A stretch of DNA of 64,000 bases, from contig NZ_NISX01000014.1 in NCBI RefSeq assembly GCF_002591895.1, positions 2,719 to 66,718 on the forward strand, given 5' to 3'. Shown piece by piece: positions 7,956 to 18,939 of this stretch; positions within the stretch are counted from its first letter, which is position 1; every line of letters starts with the position of its first letter. The notes under the pieces were generated by a model, which did not search any database, had not been told where the DNA came from, and saw only the letters and a program-made list of their open reading frames with translations. The stretch comes from Lacimicrobium alkaliphilum (GTDB lineage Bacteria; Pseudomonadota; Gammaproteobacteria; Enterobacterales; Alteromonadaceae). The position numbers were made by a program, and so were the translations under genes.

Positions 7956-9585
7956 ATTTGTGCATTAGCCGGGCGATAATGCTCGCCATCCGGTCTTTTA
8001 CCTCCAGCAGCGTACGGTTGTCCTGTTCACAGGAGTTGGCATGTTCGCCGTTTACACGGGCAATCTCTGACAACTCTGTCAGGTTAGCCATAATCTGCTC
8101 ACTGACGCCACTTTGTTGTCTGGCAGAATCGGCGATGCTTCGATTGAGGTCAGCGATTTGCTCGATCGCACCGTTGATTTTCTGCAAGTGCTCGTCGGCG
8201 GCATGCACTTTGCTGACACTTTCACTGGTCTGCAGCTGGCCTTGCTCAATCGCGCGAACGGCATTACTGGCACCGAGCTGTACGTTTTGGATCATTTGCT
8301 GAATTTCTTCCGTGGATTTCTGGGTGCGGGCGGCCAGTGTTCTGACTTCGTCAGCCACCACAGCGAAGCCCCGGCCCTGCTCACCGGCTCGGGCTGCTTC
8401 TATTGCGGCATTCAGGGCAAGCAGGTTCGTTTGCTCAGCGATGCCTTTGATCACATCCAGTACGGTGCCGATTTTGCGTGCGTCTTCATCCAGGGCACCA
8501 ATTACTGCGGCAGTGGCCTGAATTTGCTCTGACGTCTGACCGATGGTGCTGATGCTCTGTTTCATCACTTCTATGCTGTTGCCTGCCGCGTCTTTTGCGT
8601 CATTGGCAGCGCTGCTGGCATCACTGGCGTAGTGGCTGACTTCATTAGCATTGTCACTCATCTGCTGAACTGAGCTGTGCATAACGTCGGTGCCACGATT
8701 TTGTTCGGTAACACCACTGCTGATGGCTCCGGCACTGTCCACCAGACTGGTGCATACGTGATCCAGGTCTTTCTGTGTTGTGTCCAGACCACTGCAGATA
8801 TCTAACAGACTCTGTCTGAGACTTTCAATACCGCGAGACATACGCCCGATTTCATCTTTACTATGAATAATGACCTGTTGTTGAAACTGGCCTTTGCTGA
8901 CATTACGTAAATGATCGATCAAAGTAGTGAGCGGGCGCACAACTTTGGTATTCATAAACAGGGCGCTGACGGTAATACTGATCACAATGGCGAGGACTAT
9001 GGCCAGTATGCTCAGGCTGATTGCGCTTTGTGCCTGCTGTGCGTTGTGCTCGCTTTGCTGCAATATGATGCTGTGCAACTGCCCGCTTAATTCTTCCAGT
9101 TGTTTAGTGGGGGCTCTGTCGATACCGGCCACCGCTTTGTCTCCGGCCTTATGATCAAAACCACTGTTAACGAAGGCCTGATAACCTTGTTGATAGTCAG
9201 CCAGAATGCGCTGATGGGTGGATCTAAAGTCAGACATTTGTTGCCTGAGATCGCCAGCTATCTGCAGGCGCAGGAATTTGTCACTGTCATTCTGAATCCG
9301 CTGGTGCAATGCCATAAAGCTGCTCCAGTATTTTTTCTGGCGCTGAGCGTCATGGCCGCGAAGCAGCACGTTTTTCCATTCCTGGACCTGGCGTTTGAAA
9401 TTAAGATTGATATGATCGGCCAGGCTTGCGGCAGACACTTCCTGTTGTATCAGCTTTTCATAGTGTGCGATCTGCGACGCCAGTAACCAGATCCCAATGG
9501 CGGCAATCAAACCTACCGAGAGAATACCCGCACCGAGCAGGCCGAGAATTTTGGGACGGAGTCTTTGAAAGCGTTCGGGCAACAT
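7954..9585 (-). CDS. Methyl-accepting chemotaxis protein
   Basis: A 543-residue transmembrane chemoreceptor. Order: cytoplasmic tail, membrane segment near residues 15-35, a helical periplasmic sensor of about 150 residues (rich in Gln, His and charged residues), a second membrane segment (about residues 188-210, SLSILAIVLAIVISITVSAL), HAMP domain, then the signalling domain with the hairpin tip AIEAARAGEQGRGFAVVADE. It should couple to CheW/CheA at the inner membrane. ATG 9585 is chosen over the upstream frame start because a GAGG precedes it and membrane segment 1 then sits at the usual place. No che genes are nearby; the ligand is unknown. Confidence 0.9.
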   Translation of the reverse strand: MLPERFQRLRPKILGLLGAGILSVGLIAAIGIWLLASQIAHYEKLIQQEVSAASLADHINLNFKRQVQEWKNVLLRGHDAQRQKKYWSSFMALHQRIQNDSDKFLRLQIAGDLRQQMSDFRSTHQRILADYQQGYQAFVNSGFDHKAGDKAVAGIDRAPTKQLEELSGQLHSIILQQSEHNAQQAQSAISLSILAIVLAIVISITVSALFMNTKVVRPLTTLIDHLRNVSKGQFQQQVIIHSKDEIGRMSRGIESLRQSLLDICSGLDTTQKDLDHVCTSLVDSAGAISSGVTEQNRGTDVMHSSVQQMSDNANEVSHYASDASSAANDAKDAAGNSIEVMKQSISTIGQTSEQIQATAAVIGALDEDARKIGTVLDVIKGIAEQTNLLALNAAIEAARAGEQGRGFAVVADEVRTLAARTQKSTEEIQQMIQNVQLGASNAVRAIEQGQLQTSESVSKVHAADEHLQKINGAIEQIADLNRSIADSARQQSGVSEQIMANLTELSEIARVNGEHANSCEQDNRTLLEVKDRMASIIARLMHK

Positions 9586-9791
9586 AAAAAACCTCGTAAA
9601 AATACAGCGGGAAAGACGGTTCTGCATCCCAGTCGCCGGCATTCTAATATAATCCGGCGAAGAGGTTATGATAGTTTTATGACAACGACTTCAGTCATCA
9701 TCCCATCACACAATTGCTCATGCGGGAGCCACAGATTAGAATAGCGGCCCGTTTGATTTCACTGCAACAACAGGCTGATAGGGTGTCCCCA

Positions 9792-10841
9792 ATGAAAGTA
9801 TCCGATTTTCACTTTGATTTACCGGATGAGCTGATCGCCCGCTATCCTGCACATCAGCGCAGCTCCAGTCGCTTGCTGCATTTAAAGGGCCAGGATGGTG
9901 CAGTGCGTCATTTGCAGTTTACCGACGTTATCGATTTGCTCGAACCAGGTGATTTACTGGTATTTAATGACACCAGAGTGATTCCCGCGCGCCTGCTCGG
10001 CAAAAAACGAAGCGGTGGTCAGGTTGAGGTATTGGTCGAGCGCATACTGGACTCTCACAGAGTACTGGCTCACGTGCGCGCAAGCAAAGCGCCAAAACCC
10101 GGCAGTCGGTTATTATTGGAAGGACAACTGGACGCTGAGATGGTTAAACGTCACGACGCGCTGTTCGAGTTGCGGTTTCATCATCATCAGCCGGTACTGG
10201 AATTGCTCGAACAATATGGTCATATGCCTTTACCCCCTTATATTGACAGACCCGATGAGCAGACAGATAAAGAACGCTACCAGACCGTTTATAACGATAA
10301 ACCCGGTGCAGTCGCCGCTCCCACTGCGGGATTGCATTTCGATCAGGAAATTCTGCACAGACTGAAGCAAAAAGGTATCAATACTGCATTTGTGACATTG
10401 CATGTGGGCGCGGGCACTTTTCAGCCGGTGCGGGTGGAAAACATTGCAGAGCATCAGATGCACTCAGAGTATGCCGAAGTGTCACAGCAGGTTGTGGATG
10501 CGGTGCTTAGTACCAAAGCTGCCGGTAAGCGGGTGGTGGCAGTGGGTACGACATCGGTCAGATCGCTGGAATCGGCTGCGCAGGCCGCACTGAAGGAACA
10601 AAAGGCGCTGCAGCCGTTCTTCAGTGATACCAATATCTTTATTTACCCGGGCTATGAGTTTGCCGTAGTGGATGCCATGATTACCAATTTCCATCTGCCT
10701 GAATCAACACTGATCATGTTGGTCAGTGCCTTTGCCGGCAAAGAAAACATCATGCATGCCTATCATCAGGCCATTGAACACAGATATCGCTTTTTCAGCT
10801 ATGGCGACGCCATGTTTATTGAGAAAGCGAAGACAGGTTAA
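9792..10841 (+). CDS. queA: S-adenosylmethionine:tRNA ribosyltransferase-isomerase QueA
   Basis: A 349-residue enzyme that transfers and isomerises the ribosyl part of AdoMet onto preQ1-modified tRNA, making epoxyqueuosine. Family blocks seen: [19 protein letters not shown] at the N-terminus, [33 protein letters not shown]-like [11 protein letters not shown], and the C-terminal [19 protein letters not shown]. The start MKVSDF (9792) is the family start; an upstream in-frame ATG would add 26 unrelated residues. It is followed by tgt, the usual pairing in gammaproteobacteria. Confidence 0.97.
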   Translation: MKVSDFHFDLPDELIARYPAHQRSSSRLLHLKGQDGAVRHLQFTDVIDLLEPGDLLVFNDTRVIPARLLGKKRSGGQVEVLVERILDSHRVLAHVRASKAPKPGSRLLLEGQLDAEMVKRHDALFELRFHHHQPVLELLEQYGHMPLPPYIDRPDEQTDKERYQTVYNDKPGAVAAPTAGLHFDQEILHRLKQKGINTAFVTLHVGAGTFQPVRVENIAEHQMHSEYAEVSQQVVDAVLSTKAAGKRVVAVGTTSVRSLESAAQAALKEQKALQPFFSDTNIFIYPGYEFAVVDAMITNFHLPESTLIMLVSAFAGKENIMHAYHQAIEHRYRFFSYGDAMFIEKAKTG

Positions 10842-10900
10842 ATCTGAAGGTTTACGTTGTGCAGGATAATAAAGGGTGTCTTTGTAGAGGGGGAATCCTT

Positions 10901-10906
10901 TATAAT
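10901..10906 (+). promoter_or_regulatory. Possible -10 element before tgt
   Basis: A perfect TATAAT lies 86 bp before the tgt start, in the queA-tgt gap. No good -35 is visible at 16-18 bp, so this may be a weak or activator-dependent promoter supplementing read-through from queA. Confidence 0.35.
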
Positions 10907-10934
10907 CATGCGTCATTTTTTTCCGCGCCCATAA

Positions 10935-12119
<1,185 letters not shown>

Positions 12120-12208
12120 ACTTTCTGCCACTAACCGGCAGGTCAGACAAAATACCACCGGCCATTGGGACGGTGATAAAATGAAAACAACAAAACCAGG
12201 GGAATATT

Positions 12209-12547
12209 ATGAGCTTTTTTATTTCTAACGCCTATGCACAGGCGGCACCTGCAGGCAGCCAGGGCGGCGGCTTTGAAATGCTGATCATGCTGGGGATTTT
12301 TGGTCTGATTTTTTATTTCATGCTGTATCGTCCGCAGGCGAAGCGGGCAAAAGAGCACAAAAATCTGATTGCTTCGCTGAGCAAGGGAGATGAAGTGCTG
12401 ACGCAGGGCGGTATGGTTGGAAAAATCGCAAAAGTCAGTGACGAGAAAGATTTTATCGAACTGGCGCTGAATGACAGCACCAACGTCGTGGTGCAGAAGT
12501 CTTCTGTGGCAGCAGTATTGCCCAAAGGCACCATAAAAAGTATCTGA
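12209..12547 (+). CDS. yajC: Sec translocase accessory subunit YajC
   Basis: A 112-residue inner-membrane protein. A single membrane segment (about residues 24-44, MLIMLGIFGLIFYFMLYRPQ) is followed by the conserved RPQAKRAKEHKNLI and GDEVLTQGGMVGKI blocks of YajC. It associates with SecDF in the holotranslocon. It lies 89 bp after tgt and 220 bp before secD; a GC-rich hairpin follows the stop. Confidence 0.97.
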   Translation: MSFFISNAYAQAAPAGSQGGGFEMLIMLGIFGLIFYFMLYRPQAKRAKEHKNLIASLSKGDEVLTQGGMVGKIAKVSDEKDFIELALNDSTNVVVQKSSVAAVLPKGTIKSI

Positions 12548-12562
12548 AGCAGTAAAGCGAGA

Positions 12563-12587
12563 GAAGGCGGCATGGCCGCCTTCTTTA
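12563..12587 (+). terminator. Hairpin after yajC
   Basis: GAAGGCGGC (12563-12571) and GCCGCCTTC (12575-12583) form a 9-bp stem with a 3-nt loop, followed by only TTTA. It may be a weak terminator or attenuator that lowers secD transcription relative to yajC, or an mRNA stabilising structure. Confidence 0.45.
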
Positions 12588-12767
12588 TGTACAGGATGTA
12601 CAGTATGCCGCGCTCGCATGGACGCGAAAAAAAAGTGGCGATGCACAGAATGTACGGTATGACCGGGTTGTCGGGAACAGAATTCCTGGCCGATCTTTTA
12701 CCCGCCGTGCAGAAGCTGTCCCGGAATGCCCAGGCGTTTCCGGTGTTTTGATCAAAAGGATAAGTCA
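12588..12767. repeat. Imperfect ATGTAC-type repeats before secD
   Basis: The yajC-secD gap contains two related stretches, near 12589-12609 (ATGTACAGGATGTACAGTAT) and 12640-12662 (ATGCACAGAATGTACGGTAT), separated by about 50 bp. They resemble short intergenic repeats rather than coding sequence. No clear promoter for secD is seen. Confidence 0.4.
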
Positions 12768-14612
12768 GTGTTAAACAAATATCCCTTATGGAAGTACATG
12801 ATGGTGATCCTGGTGATTGCCGTCTGTGCGTTATACGCGTCTCCCAACCTCTATGGTGAGGACCACGCAGTGCAAATTTCTGCCGGGCGTAATGCAGTGG
12901 TGGATTTAGACCTGATGGACAGAGTCAGCAACCATCTGGATGACACTAAGATTGGTGTGAAGTCAGTCCAGATGGAGGATGACCAGCTGTTGATCCGGGT
13001 TGCAGATGGCGATGATCAGCTCAGTGCCAGAGACTCGCTGGCCGCACTGCTGGGCAGTGATTATGTGGTCGCGCTGAACCTGGCGCCTGCAGCACCAGAA
13101 TGGTTGCAGAATATTGGTGGAACACCTATGAAGCTGGGTCTGGACTTACGTGGTGGTGTGCACTTTCTGATGGAAGTGGATATGAATGCCGCTATTGTCC
13201 GCGCTCAGGAACAGATGGTAGATGATTTTCGTAACAGCCTGCGTGAAGAGCGCTTGCGCTATCGTCGTGTGGAGCAACAGGGTGATAAAGTGGAAGTTCA
13301 GTTCCGTGATCAGGAAACCCTGGACCAGGCTATACGCTTTTTGAGCACCAATAACCCTGACCTTGAAATCGAGGATATTGGTGCACAGACGCTGGCCGCA
13401 AACTTGTCTGAGCAGCGCCGTAAAGAAATACAGGAATATGCGCTCAAGCAGAACATCACGATTATGCGCAACCGGGTTAATCAGCTCGGTGTTGCCGAGC
13501 CGGTGATTCAGCGCCAGGGTTCCGATCGCATTGTTGTACAGTTGCCTGGTATTCAGGATACCGCCCGCGCCAAGGAAATTCTTAACGCCACCGCCACCCT
13601 GCAATTCCGTCTGGTGGATTTGGATCATGATGTGCGCGATGCCGTGGAAGGAAGAGTTCCGCCAGGTTCACAGTTATTAATGGACCGCAACGGCCAGCCC
13701 CAATTGCTGCAAAAACAAGTGATGCTGACCGGAGATCATATTATTGATGCCAATAGCAGCTTTGATGAATATGGTCGTCCGCAGGTGAATATTGATCTGG
13801 ACTCTGAAGGCGGCAGTAAGATGTCGCGCAGTACCAAGGACAACATCGGTAAGCCAATGGCGACGGTGTTTATCGAATACAAACCCAGTGGTAAAACCGA
13901 CCAGCAGGGTAAGATTATCTTCGATAAGCACGAAGAAGTGATCAATGTGGCGACCATCCAGGCACGGCTGGGTAACAGCTTCCGTATCACCGGTATTGAC
14001 TCGCCGGCCGAAGCTCAGAATTTGTCCTTGTTGCTGCGTGCCGGTGCGCTGGTAGCTCCCATCCAGATCGTTGAAGAACGCACTGTAGGGCCAAGCCTGG
14101 GACAAGAAAATATCGACCTGGGGATGCAGGCGATTGTCTGGGGCCTGGTGCTGATTCTGGTGTTTATGGTGGCCTACTATAAAAAGTTTGGTCTGGTAGC
14201 CAATGCCGCTCTGGTGATTAACCTGGTGATGATTGTAGGCGTGATGTCGATGATCCCGGGTGCCACGCTGACCTTACCCGGTATGGCAGGTATCGTACTT
14301 ACCGTGGGCATGGCGGTGGATGCCAATGTGCTGATTTTTGAGCGGATACGCGAAGAAATCCGCGATGGGCGCAGCCCACAACAGGCCATTCACCATGGGT
14401 ATGACAGCGCATTGTCGACCATTGCTGATGCCAATATCACCACATTAATCGCCGCGGTTATTCTGTTTGCTGTAGGTACCGGGCCGGTGAAAGGCTTCTC
14501 CATTACATTGGCAATAGGTATTCTGACCTCTATGTTTACAGCAATAGTTGGTACCCGCGCTATCGTTAATGCAGTTTGGGGCGGTAAGCGCCTTAACAAA
14601 CTCTCAATCTAG
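12768..14612 (+). CDS. secD: Protein translocase subunit SecD
   Basis: A 614-residue RND-type inner-membrane protein that uses the proton gradient to help pull exported proteins through SecYEG. Membrane segment 1 is at the N-terminus ([18 protein letters not shown]), followed by the large periplasmic P1 domain starting around [20 protein letters not shown], and the C-terminal five-segment bundle with [17 protein letters not shown] (the conserved motif facing SecF). GTG at 12768 is chosen because AAAGGA precedes it and [10 protein letters not shown] is the family start; the upstream ATG adds 14 unrelated residues. secF follows after 12 bp. Confidence 0.96.
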   Translation: MLNKYPLWKYMMVILVIAVCALYASPNLYGEDHAVQISAGRNAVVDLDLMDRVSNHLDDTKIGVKSVQMEDDQLLIRVADGDDQLSARDSLAALLGSDYVVALNLAPAAPEWLQNIGGTPMKLGLDLRGGVHFLMEVDMNAAIVRAQEQMVDDFRNSLREERLRYRRVEQQGDKVEVQFRDQETLDQAIRFLSTNNPDLEIEDIGAQTLAANLSEQRRKEIQEYALKQNITIMRNRVNQLGVAEPVIQRQGSDRIVVQLPGIQDTARAKEILNATATLQFRLVDLDHDVRDAVEGRVPPGSQLLMDRNGQPQLLQKQVMLTGDHIIDANSSFDEYGRPQVNIDLDSEGGSKMSRSTKDNIGKPMATVFIEYKPSGKTDQQGKIIFDKHEEVINVATIQARLGNSFRITGIDSPAEAQNLSLLLRAGALVAPIQIVEERTVGPSLGQENIDLGMQAIVWGLVLILVFMVAYYKKFGLVANAALVINLVMIVGVMSMIPGATLTLPGMAGIVLTVGMAVDANVLIFERIREEIRDGRSPQQAIHHGYDSALSTIADANITTLIAAVILFAVGTGPVKGFSITLAIGILTSMFTAIVGTRAIVNAVWGGKRLNKLSI

Positions 14613-14624
14613 GGGAATTGTTCT

Positions 14625-15566
14625 ATGCGATTATTTAAATTTGATCAGGAAATTCCCTTTATGTCGCTGCGCATGCCGGCGATGATTTTGTCGGCATTGT
14701 TGGTGATTGGGTCCATTGCTTCGCTGGCTGTTAATCAGCTGAACTGGGGCCTGGACTTTACCGGTGGTACGGTTATTGAAGTGGGGTATGAAGGTGCGGC
14801 TGATTTATCTCAGGTTCGCGATCAATTGCAACAGGCCGACTTCGGCGATGCGGTAGTACAGACGTTTGGCAGCAGCTCGGATGTACTCATTCGCCTTGCA
14901 CCCCGTAAGGGTGTAAAAGCCGCTACTATGGGTGACCAGGTCATGGTGGCCCTGCGCTCCGATGGCCAGCAAGTGGAGATGCGTCGGATCGAGTTTGTCG
15001 GGCCTCAGGTGGGTCAGGAACTGACTGAACAGGGCGGGCTGGCGATGCTGGTGGCGCTGCTCTGTATTCTGATGTACGTGGCCATGCGCTTCGAGTGGCG
15101 TTTTGGTGTTGGTGCCGTTGCGGCACTGGCCCATGACGTGATTCTCACTCTGGGGCTGTTCTCTATCCTGCAACTGGAGTTTGACCTGACTGTACTGGCC
15201 GCCTTGCTGGCAGTAATAGGTTACTCACTCAACGATACTATCGTGGTAATGGACAGGATCCGTGAGAATTTTCGTAAACTTCGCAAAGGTGGGCCTGAAG
15301 AAGTGATCAACTGGTCGCTGACGCAAACCTTTAACCGTACGGTGATCACATCATTAACCACTATTCTGGTATTGCTTGCGTTGTTCTTTAAAGGCGGTGC
15401 GTTGATCCATGGGTTTGCTACGGCATTGCTGATGGGCGTGATTATCGGTACATACTCGTCTATCTACGTTGCCAGTTCAATCTCGCTGGCTATGGGGATC
15501 AGTAAAGAAGATCTGATGCCTCCGGAAGTGGAGAAAGAGGGAGCCGATCAGGACCCACTGGTCTGA
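14625..15566 (+). CDS. secF: Protein translocase subunit SecF
   Basis: A 313-residue partner of SecD, with six membrane segments and one periplasmic domain. Seen: FTGGTVIEVGY after membrane segment 1, EFVGPQVGQEL before segment 2, and the signature GYSLNDTIVVMDRIRENFRK. The length is normal. It is co-transcribed with secD (12-bp gap) and followed by a strong hairpin terminator at 15672-15710. Confidence 0.97.
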   Translation: MRLFKFDQEIPFMSLRMPAMILSALLVIGSIASLAVNQLNWGLDFTGGTVIEVGYEGAADLSQVRDQLQQADFGDAVVQTFGSSSDVLIRLAPRKGVKAATMGDQVMVALRSDGQQVEMRRIEFVGPQVGQELTEQGGLAMLVALLCILMYVAMRFEWRFGVGAVAALAHDVILTLGLFSILQLEFDLTVLAALLAVIGYSLNDTIVVMDRIRENFRKLRKGGPEEVINWSLTQTFNRTVITSLTTILVLLALFFKGGALIHGFATALLMGVIIGTYSSIYVASSISLAMGISKEDLMPPEVEKEGADQDPLV

Positions 15567-15671
15567 TATAAGGCTCACGGGCCACAGGGAAGGGAAATTT
15601 CACCACAGGGCCAAGGAGGGCACAGAGATTGTAAGGTGAAAATTGGTGGGGTTAATTTACCGCATGTTATG

Positions 15672-15710
15672 AAAAAGGCGATGTCAGCACCAGCGGACAT
15701 CGCCTTTTTA
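15672..15710 (+). terminator. Rho-independent terminator of the secDF transcript
   Basis: AAAAAGGCGATGTC (15672-15685) pairs with GACATCGCCTTTTT (15695-15708) around a short loop, giving a GC-rich stem with A and T flanks. It ends the tgt-yajC-secD-secF unit, and the A tract makes it work in either direction. Confidence 0.9.
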
Positions 15711-15861
15711 TTTCCTCTGCGGCCTGGCACTCTGCGCGAAATTGATCTCAAAGTCTATTGCTTACAGCGGGGTGTAGCCTGCAAGGAGCGCAGCGGACGC
15801 GCCTCGTTGGATTTGAGGCTAAAGGTTGTGAGTCCGGAGTAAAAGCACGAATAAAAAGCGA

Positions 15862-15937
15862 TTTCACCACTGTGGCGCAGAGAACACAGAGGTGTAAAAC
15901 AGTCTTATCATCTCTGTGCCCTCCGTGACTCTGTGGT
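15862..15937. repeat. CACAGAG-type interspersed inverted repeat
   Basis: TTTCACCACTGTGGCGCAGA at the left and CTCCGTGACTCTGTGGTTAT at the right form diverged inverted ends of the same family as 7867-7955. It lies just downstream of the suhB stop. Confidence 0.7.
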
Positions 15938-15953
15938 TATTTTTGTCTTTGAT

Positions 15954-16733
15954 TTATTGCTTAAAGGTTTTTAACAGCGCAGGTACCAGTTTGGTGCTGC
16001 CACATACGAGGCTGCCGGTTTTCATTGGCTCATGGCCGCCTTTAAAGTCTGTTACCAGTCCGCCAGCTTCCTGAATCAACAGCGCGCCGGCAGCCATATC
16101 CCAGGGCTTTAAGCCTTTCTCCCAATATCCATCGAGTCGTCCTGCGGCGACATATGCCATATCCAGTGCGGCTGAGCCGCTGCGGCGGATATCACCACAC
16201 TGAGGATAGACTTTACTGAACAATTGCAGAGATTCAGCCAGTTCCTGTTCTTTATTTTTAAACGGAAAGGCTGTGGCCAGCAGACTGCCTCTGAGTTCTT
16301 TGGCATTGGAACAACGGATACGGTAGCCATTGAGCTGGGCACTGGCACCACGACTGGCGGTGAATAATTCATTGCGGATGGGATCAAAGACAACGCCCTG
16401 GTCGAGACGGCCCTTATGCATTAAGGCAATAGATACGGCAAAGTGAGGAACGCCGCGAACAAAGTTGGTGGTACCATCCAGCGGGTCGATGATCCATTTG
16501 AAGTCGTCATCGCCTTCAATCACACCCCCTTCTTCTCCCACAAAACTGTGATCGGGGTAGGATTGCTGGATTTTATTGATGATGGCTTGCTCCGCTTCTT
16601 TATCAACGCGGGTTACATAATCATTTTCACTTTTAGATTCGGTCATCAGATCGTCACGGTGTTCAAAACCCTGAGCGATGATATTTCCAGCCACGCGCGC
16701 AGCGCGCACGGCAATATTCAGCATTGCATGCAT
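15954..16733 (-). CDS. suhB: Inositol-1-monophosphatase SuhB
   Basis: A 259-residue metal-dependent phosphatase. Signature blocks: VGEEGG (about residue 66), WIIDPLDGTTNFVRGVPHFA (about residues 80-99, the metal-binding DPxDGTTNF motif), and the second motif KPWDMAAGALLIQEAGG near residue 210. In E. coli SuhB also binds the rRNA antitermination complex; conservation of that role is assumed, not seen. The start MHAMLNIAVRAAR matches the family. It is divergent from trmJ, as in E. coli. Confidence 0.96.
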   Translation of the reverse strand: MHAMLNIAVRAARVAGNIIAQGFEHRDDLMTESKSENDYVTRVDKEAEQAIINKIQQSYPDHSFVGEEGGVIEGDDDFKWIIDPLDGTTNFVRGVPHFAVSIALMHKGRLDQGVVFDPIRNELFTASRGASAQLNGYRIRCSNAKELRGSLLATAFPFKNKEQELAESLQLFSKVYPQCGDIRRSGSAALDMAYVAAGRLDGYWEKGLKPWDMAAGALLIQEAGGLVTDFKGGHEPMKTGSLVCGSTKLVPALLKTFKQ

Positions 16734-16916
16734 AACAAGTCACCATCAATTGTAAAAGAACATCTGTATTGTTCCCGCTGCCGATAAAACATATAGCCGG
16801 GAAACCGCCGCGCATTCTAGCAGAGCGTCAGAATATTGCAATGGGCCAGTGCCTGCTGTGCCTAAGACTATGTTATTATCGGCGCCACTTTTTGGTTACT
16901 GAACGTATCACTGGCA

Positions 16917-17648
16917 ATGCATAATATTCGCGTAGTACTGGTAAATACCTCTCATACGGGCAATATCGGCTCGGCGGCCCGGGCAATGAAAACCATGGGG
17001 CTGTCCGAGCTGTATTTAGTCGACCCGGTTAAAGCACCTGATGGTCAGGCAAGCGCCCTGGCAGCCGGTGCCGGAGATATTCTGGCCAATTGTAAAACGG
17101 TACCGAATCTGGAGCAGGCGGTAGCAGATTGTGGACTGGTGGTGGGCACCAGCGCCCGCTCCAGAACCTTGTCCTGGCCAATGCTGGATGCGCGGGAGTG
17201 TGGTTTGAAGCTGGTTGCCGAAGCAACAGAGCATCCGGTTGCGTTAGTATTTGGCCGCGAAAACAATGGTCTGAGTAACGAAGAGCTGCAGCAATGTCAT
17301 TTTCATGTGTGTATTCCGGCCAATCCGGATTACAGTTCTCTGAATCTCGCCGCGGCGGTGCAGACCTTGTGCTATGAGGTTCGTATGGCACATCTGGCGG
17401 GTCAGCAGCATGCTGAATCTGAACCAACCGCGCAGCCTGAGTATCCTTTGACGCAGGAACTGGAAGGTTTTTATAGTCATTTGGAACAAACCCTAAGTAA
17501 AACGAATTTTATTGTTGCCAGGCATCCGGGTATGGTAATGACGAAACTACGTCGTTTGTTTAACCGGGCCAGACCAGAAGCGCAGGAACTCAATATCCTG
17601 CGAGGCATCCTGGCCTCGGTGGACAAGCGTATCGACAGCCAGGACTAG
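16917..17648 (+). CDS. trmJ: tRNA (cytidine/uridine-32-2'-O)-methyltransferase TrmJ
   Basis: A 243-residue SPOUT-fold methyltransferase modifying the 2'-O of position 32 in several tRNAs. Visible: [20 protein letters not shown] at the N-terminus (substrate and motif 1), [15 protein letters not shown] (motif 2, about residues 106-120) and [20 protein letters not shown] (motif 3, the AdoMet-binding knot). The C-terminal helix region is intact. It is followed after 14 bp by cysE, so the two are probably co-transcribed. The trmJ-cysE-iscR order is common in related bacteria. Confidence 0.96.
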   Translation: MHNIRVVLVNTSHTGNIGSAARAMKTMGLSELYLVDPVKAPDGQASALAAGAGDILANCKTVPNLEQAVADCGLVVGTSARSRTLSWPMLDARECGLKLVAEATEHPVALVFGRENNGLSNEELQQCHFHVCIPANPDYSSLNLAAAVQTLCYEVRMAHLAGQQHAESEPTAQPEYPLTQELEGFYSHLEQTLSKTNFIVARHPGMVMTKLRRLFNRARPEAQELNILRGILASVDKRIDSQD

Positions 17649-17662
17649 AGCCCTAAAAGACC

Positions 17663-18466
17663 ATGTTTGAGCGCATTAAAGAAGATATTCAGAGTGTTTT
17701 TCACCGCGACCCGGCGGCCCGTACCACGTTTGAGGTTTTAACTGCCTATCCGGGGTTACATGCAATCTGGATACACCGGCTCAGCCATAAGTTATGGCGG
17801 GCGAACTGGAAATGGCTGGCCAGAGTGGTGTCAAACTTCGCGCGCTGGATCACAGGTATTGAAATTCATCCGGGAGCGACGCTTGGTCGCCGTTTTTTCA
17901 TCGACCACGGCATGGGCATTGTCATCGGGGAAACCGCTGAGATCGGAGATGACGTCACCCTTTATCATGGCGTAACCCTGGGAGGCACCAGTTGGAATGC
18001 CGGTAAGAGACATCCCACGCTGATGAATAATGTGGTGGTCGGAGCCGGGGCCAAGGTGCTTGGGCCCATCACTATAGGAAAAGGCGCCAAAGTGGGGTCA
18101 AATTCTGTGGTGGTTAAAGACGTTCCCGATGATGCGACAGTGGTGGGCATTCCCGGTCGTATCGTTGCTCAGGCGAAAGATTTAGAAAAAGCCAATGACA
18201 GAGACAAGATTGCCCGAAAATATGGTTTCGACGCCTATGCAGTATCACCGGATAATCCGGACCCGGTGGCAAACGCCATTGGCCGTATGCTGGATCACGT
18301 ACACCTGATCGACACGAAGGTAGAAGATATGTGCAAAGCCATCAATAAGATGGGCGGCGATGTGTGCGCCGACTCTTTGCCGAGTATTGATCTGGATGAT
18401 TTTGAGGGGCTGGAAACCGACGATCAGAAAAAAGACCCGAAAGAGGCCTTCGACCCCAAGATCTAG
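17663..18466 (+). CDS. cysE: Serine O-acetyltransferase CysE
   Basis: A 267-residue enzyme making O-acetylserine from serine and acetyl-CoA, the first step of cysteine synthesis. The N-terminal helical part (residues 1-65) is followed by the left-handed beta-helix of hexapeptide repeats: [20 protein letters not shown] with the catalytic histidine, [33 protein letters not shown]. The C-terminal tail is longer and more acidic than the minimal enzyme. Its place beside iscR-iscS links cysteine supply to the cysteine desulfurases. It is convergent with the AraC remnant. Confidence 0.95.
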   Translation: MFERIKEDIQSVFHRDPAARTTFEVLTAYPGLHAIWIHRLSHKLWRANWKWLARVVSNFARWITGIEIHPGATLGRRFFIDHGMGIVIGETAEIGDDVTLYHGVTLGGTSWNAGKRHPTLMNNVVVGAGAKVLGPITIGKGAKVGSNSVVVKDVPDDATVVGIPGRIVAQAKDLEKANDRDKIARKYGFDAYAVSPDNPDPVANAIGRMLDHVHLIDTKVEDMCKAINKMGGDVCADSLPSIDLDDFEGLETDDQKKDPKEAFDPKI

Positions 18467-18482
18467 GTGATGTTTCTGGCCC

Positions 18483-18848
18483 TCAGCCAGAAGCGGATGC
18501 AGATACCTGAACCGAGCCGACTGTTTGTAGTCGGTACTGGTTCGGGGTAAGGCCGGTAAACTGCTTAAATGCCCGGTTAAAGGGGCCGACAGAGGCAAAC
18601 CCGCTCTCCATACCCACCACCAGAACTGGCCAGTGCTGGTACTGTGGTTGCGCCAGGATGTGCCGGGCATGTTCTATTCTCAGCCTATTCACATAATGGT
18701 TAAAGTTGCGTGCCTGCAGGTGTTCCTTCATTACCCGGCTAATCCGATACTCAGATACATCTAATGCGCGGGCAAGATCCGCCACTTTGAGGTTGGGCTG
18801 CACAGGAAGACAGTCTTTATCAGGTATCTGTGTCGACGAAAGCCGATA
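18483..18848 (-). pseudogene. AraC-family regulator, C-terminal remnant
   Basis: Only the AraC-type DNA-binding domain remains: KVADLARALDVSEYRISRVM (first helix-turn-helix), then HYVNRLRIEHARHIL and GMESGFASVGPFNRAFKQFT (second), ending NQYRL. A GTG at 18803 could start a 106-residue product, but the frame runs on upstream to a TAG at 18849-18851 and reads as plausible inter-domain protein, so the sensor or membrane half has been lost. Full-length relatives are usually above 300 residues. The cut end abuts the iscR control region. It might still make a short DNA-binding protein. Confidence 0.75.
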
Positions 18849-18851
18849 CTA

Positions 18852-18901
18852 ATACCTGAGTGTTTTACTGGGACTTATACTTTACTAAATTAGTCGGGTA
18901 T
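18852..18901 (+). promoter_or_regulatory. Two IscR type 1-like operators before iscR
   Basis: The right-hand site (18877-18901) starts ATACTTTACT and ends AGTCGGGTAT. Against the remembered E. coli type 1 consensus ATASYYGACT-RWWWY-AGTCRRSTAT it differs at one position. The left-hand site (18852-18876, ATACCTGAGT...) is weaker, with about six differences. A -10-like TATACT (18876-18881) lies within them, so a cluster-loaded IscR would repress its own promoter. Confidence 0.75.
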
Positions 18902-18939
18902 GGCATGCTCTTCAGCATGAAAAAGTACAGGCTAAAGGC

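Larger units (their letters stand above)
15567..15953. repeat. Terminator and repeat region between secF and suhB
   Basis: No gene is supported here. Contents: a left-half fragment of the CACAGAG family (about 15597-15630), the secF terminator (15672-15710), a REP-like remnant near 15775-15800 (GTAGCCTGCAAGGAGCGCAG), and a full CACAGAG inverted repeat at 15862-15937. A 68-codon open frame at 15636-15842 runs through the terminator and the remnant and is rejected. Confidence 0.6.

Noticed and set aside
15636-15842. A 68-codon open frame between secF and suhB.
   Set aside because: It runs through the secF terminator and a REP-like remnant, has no family resemblance and no good ribosome site.
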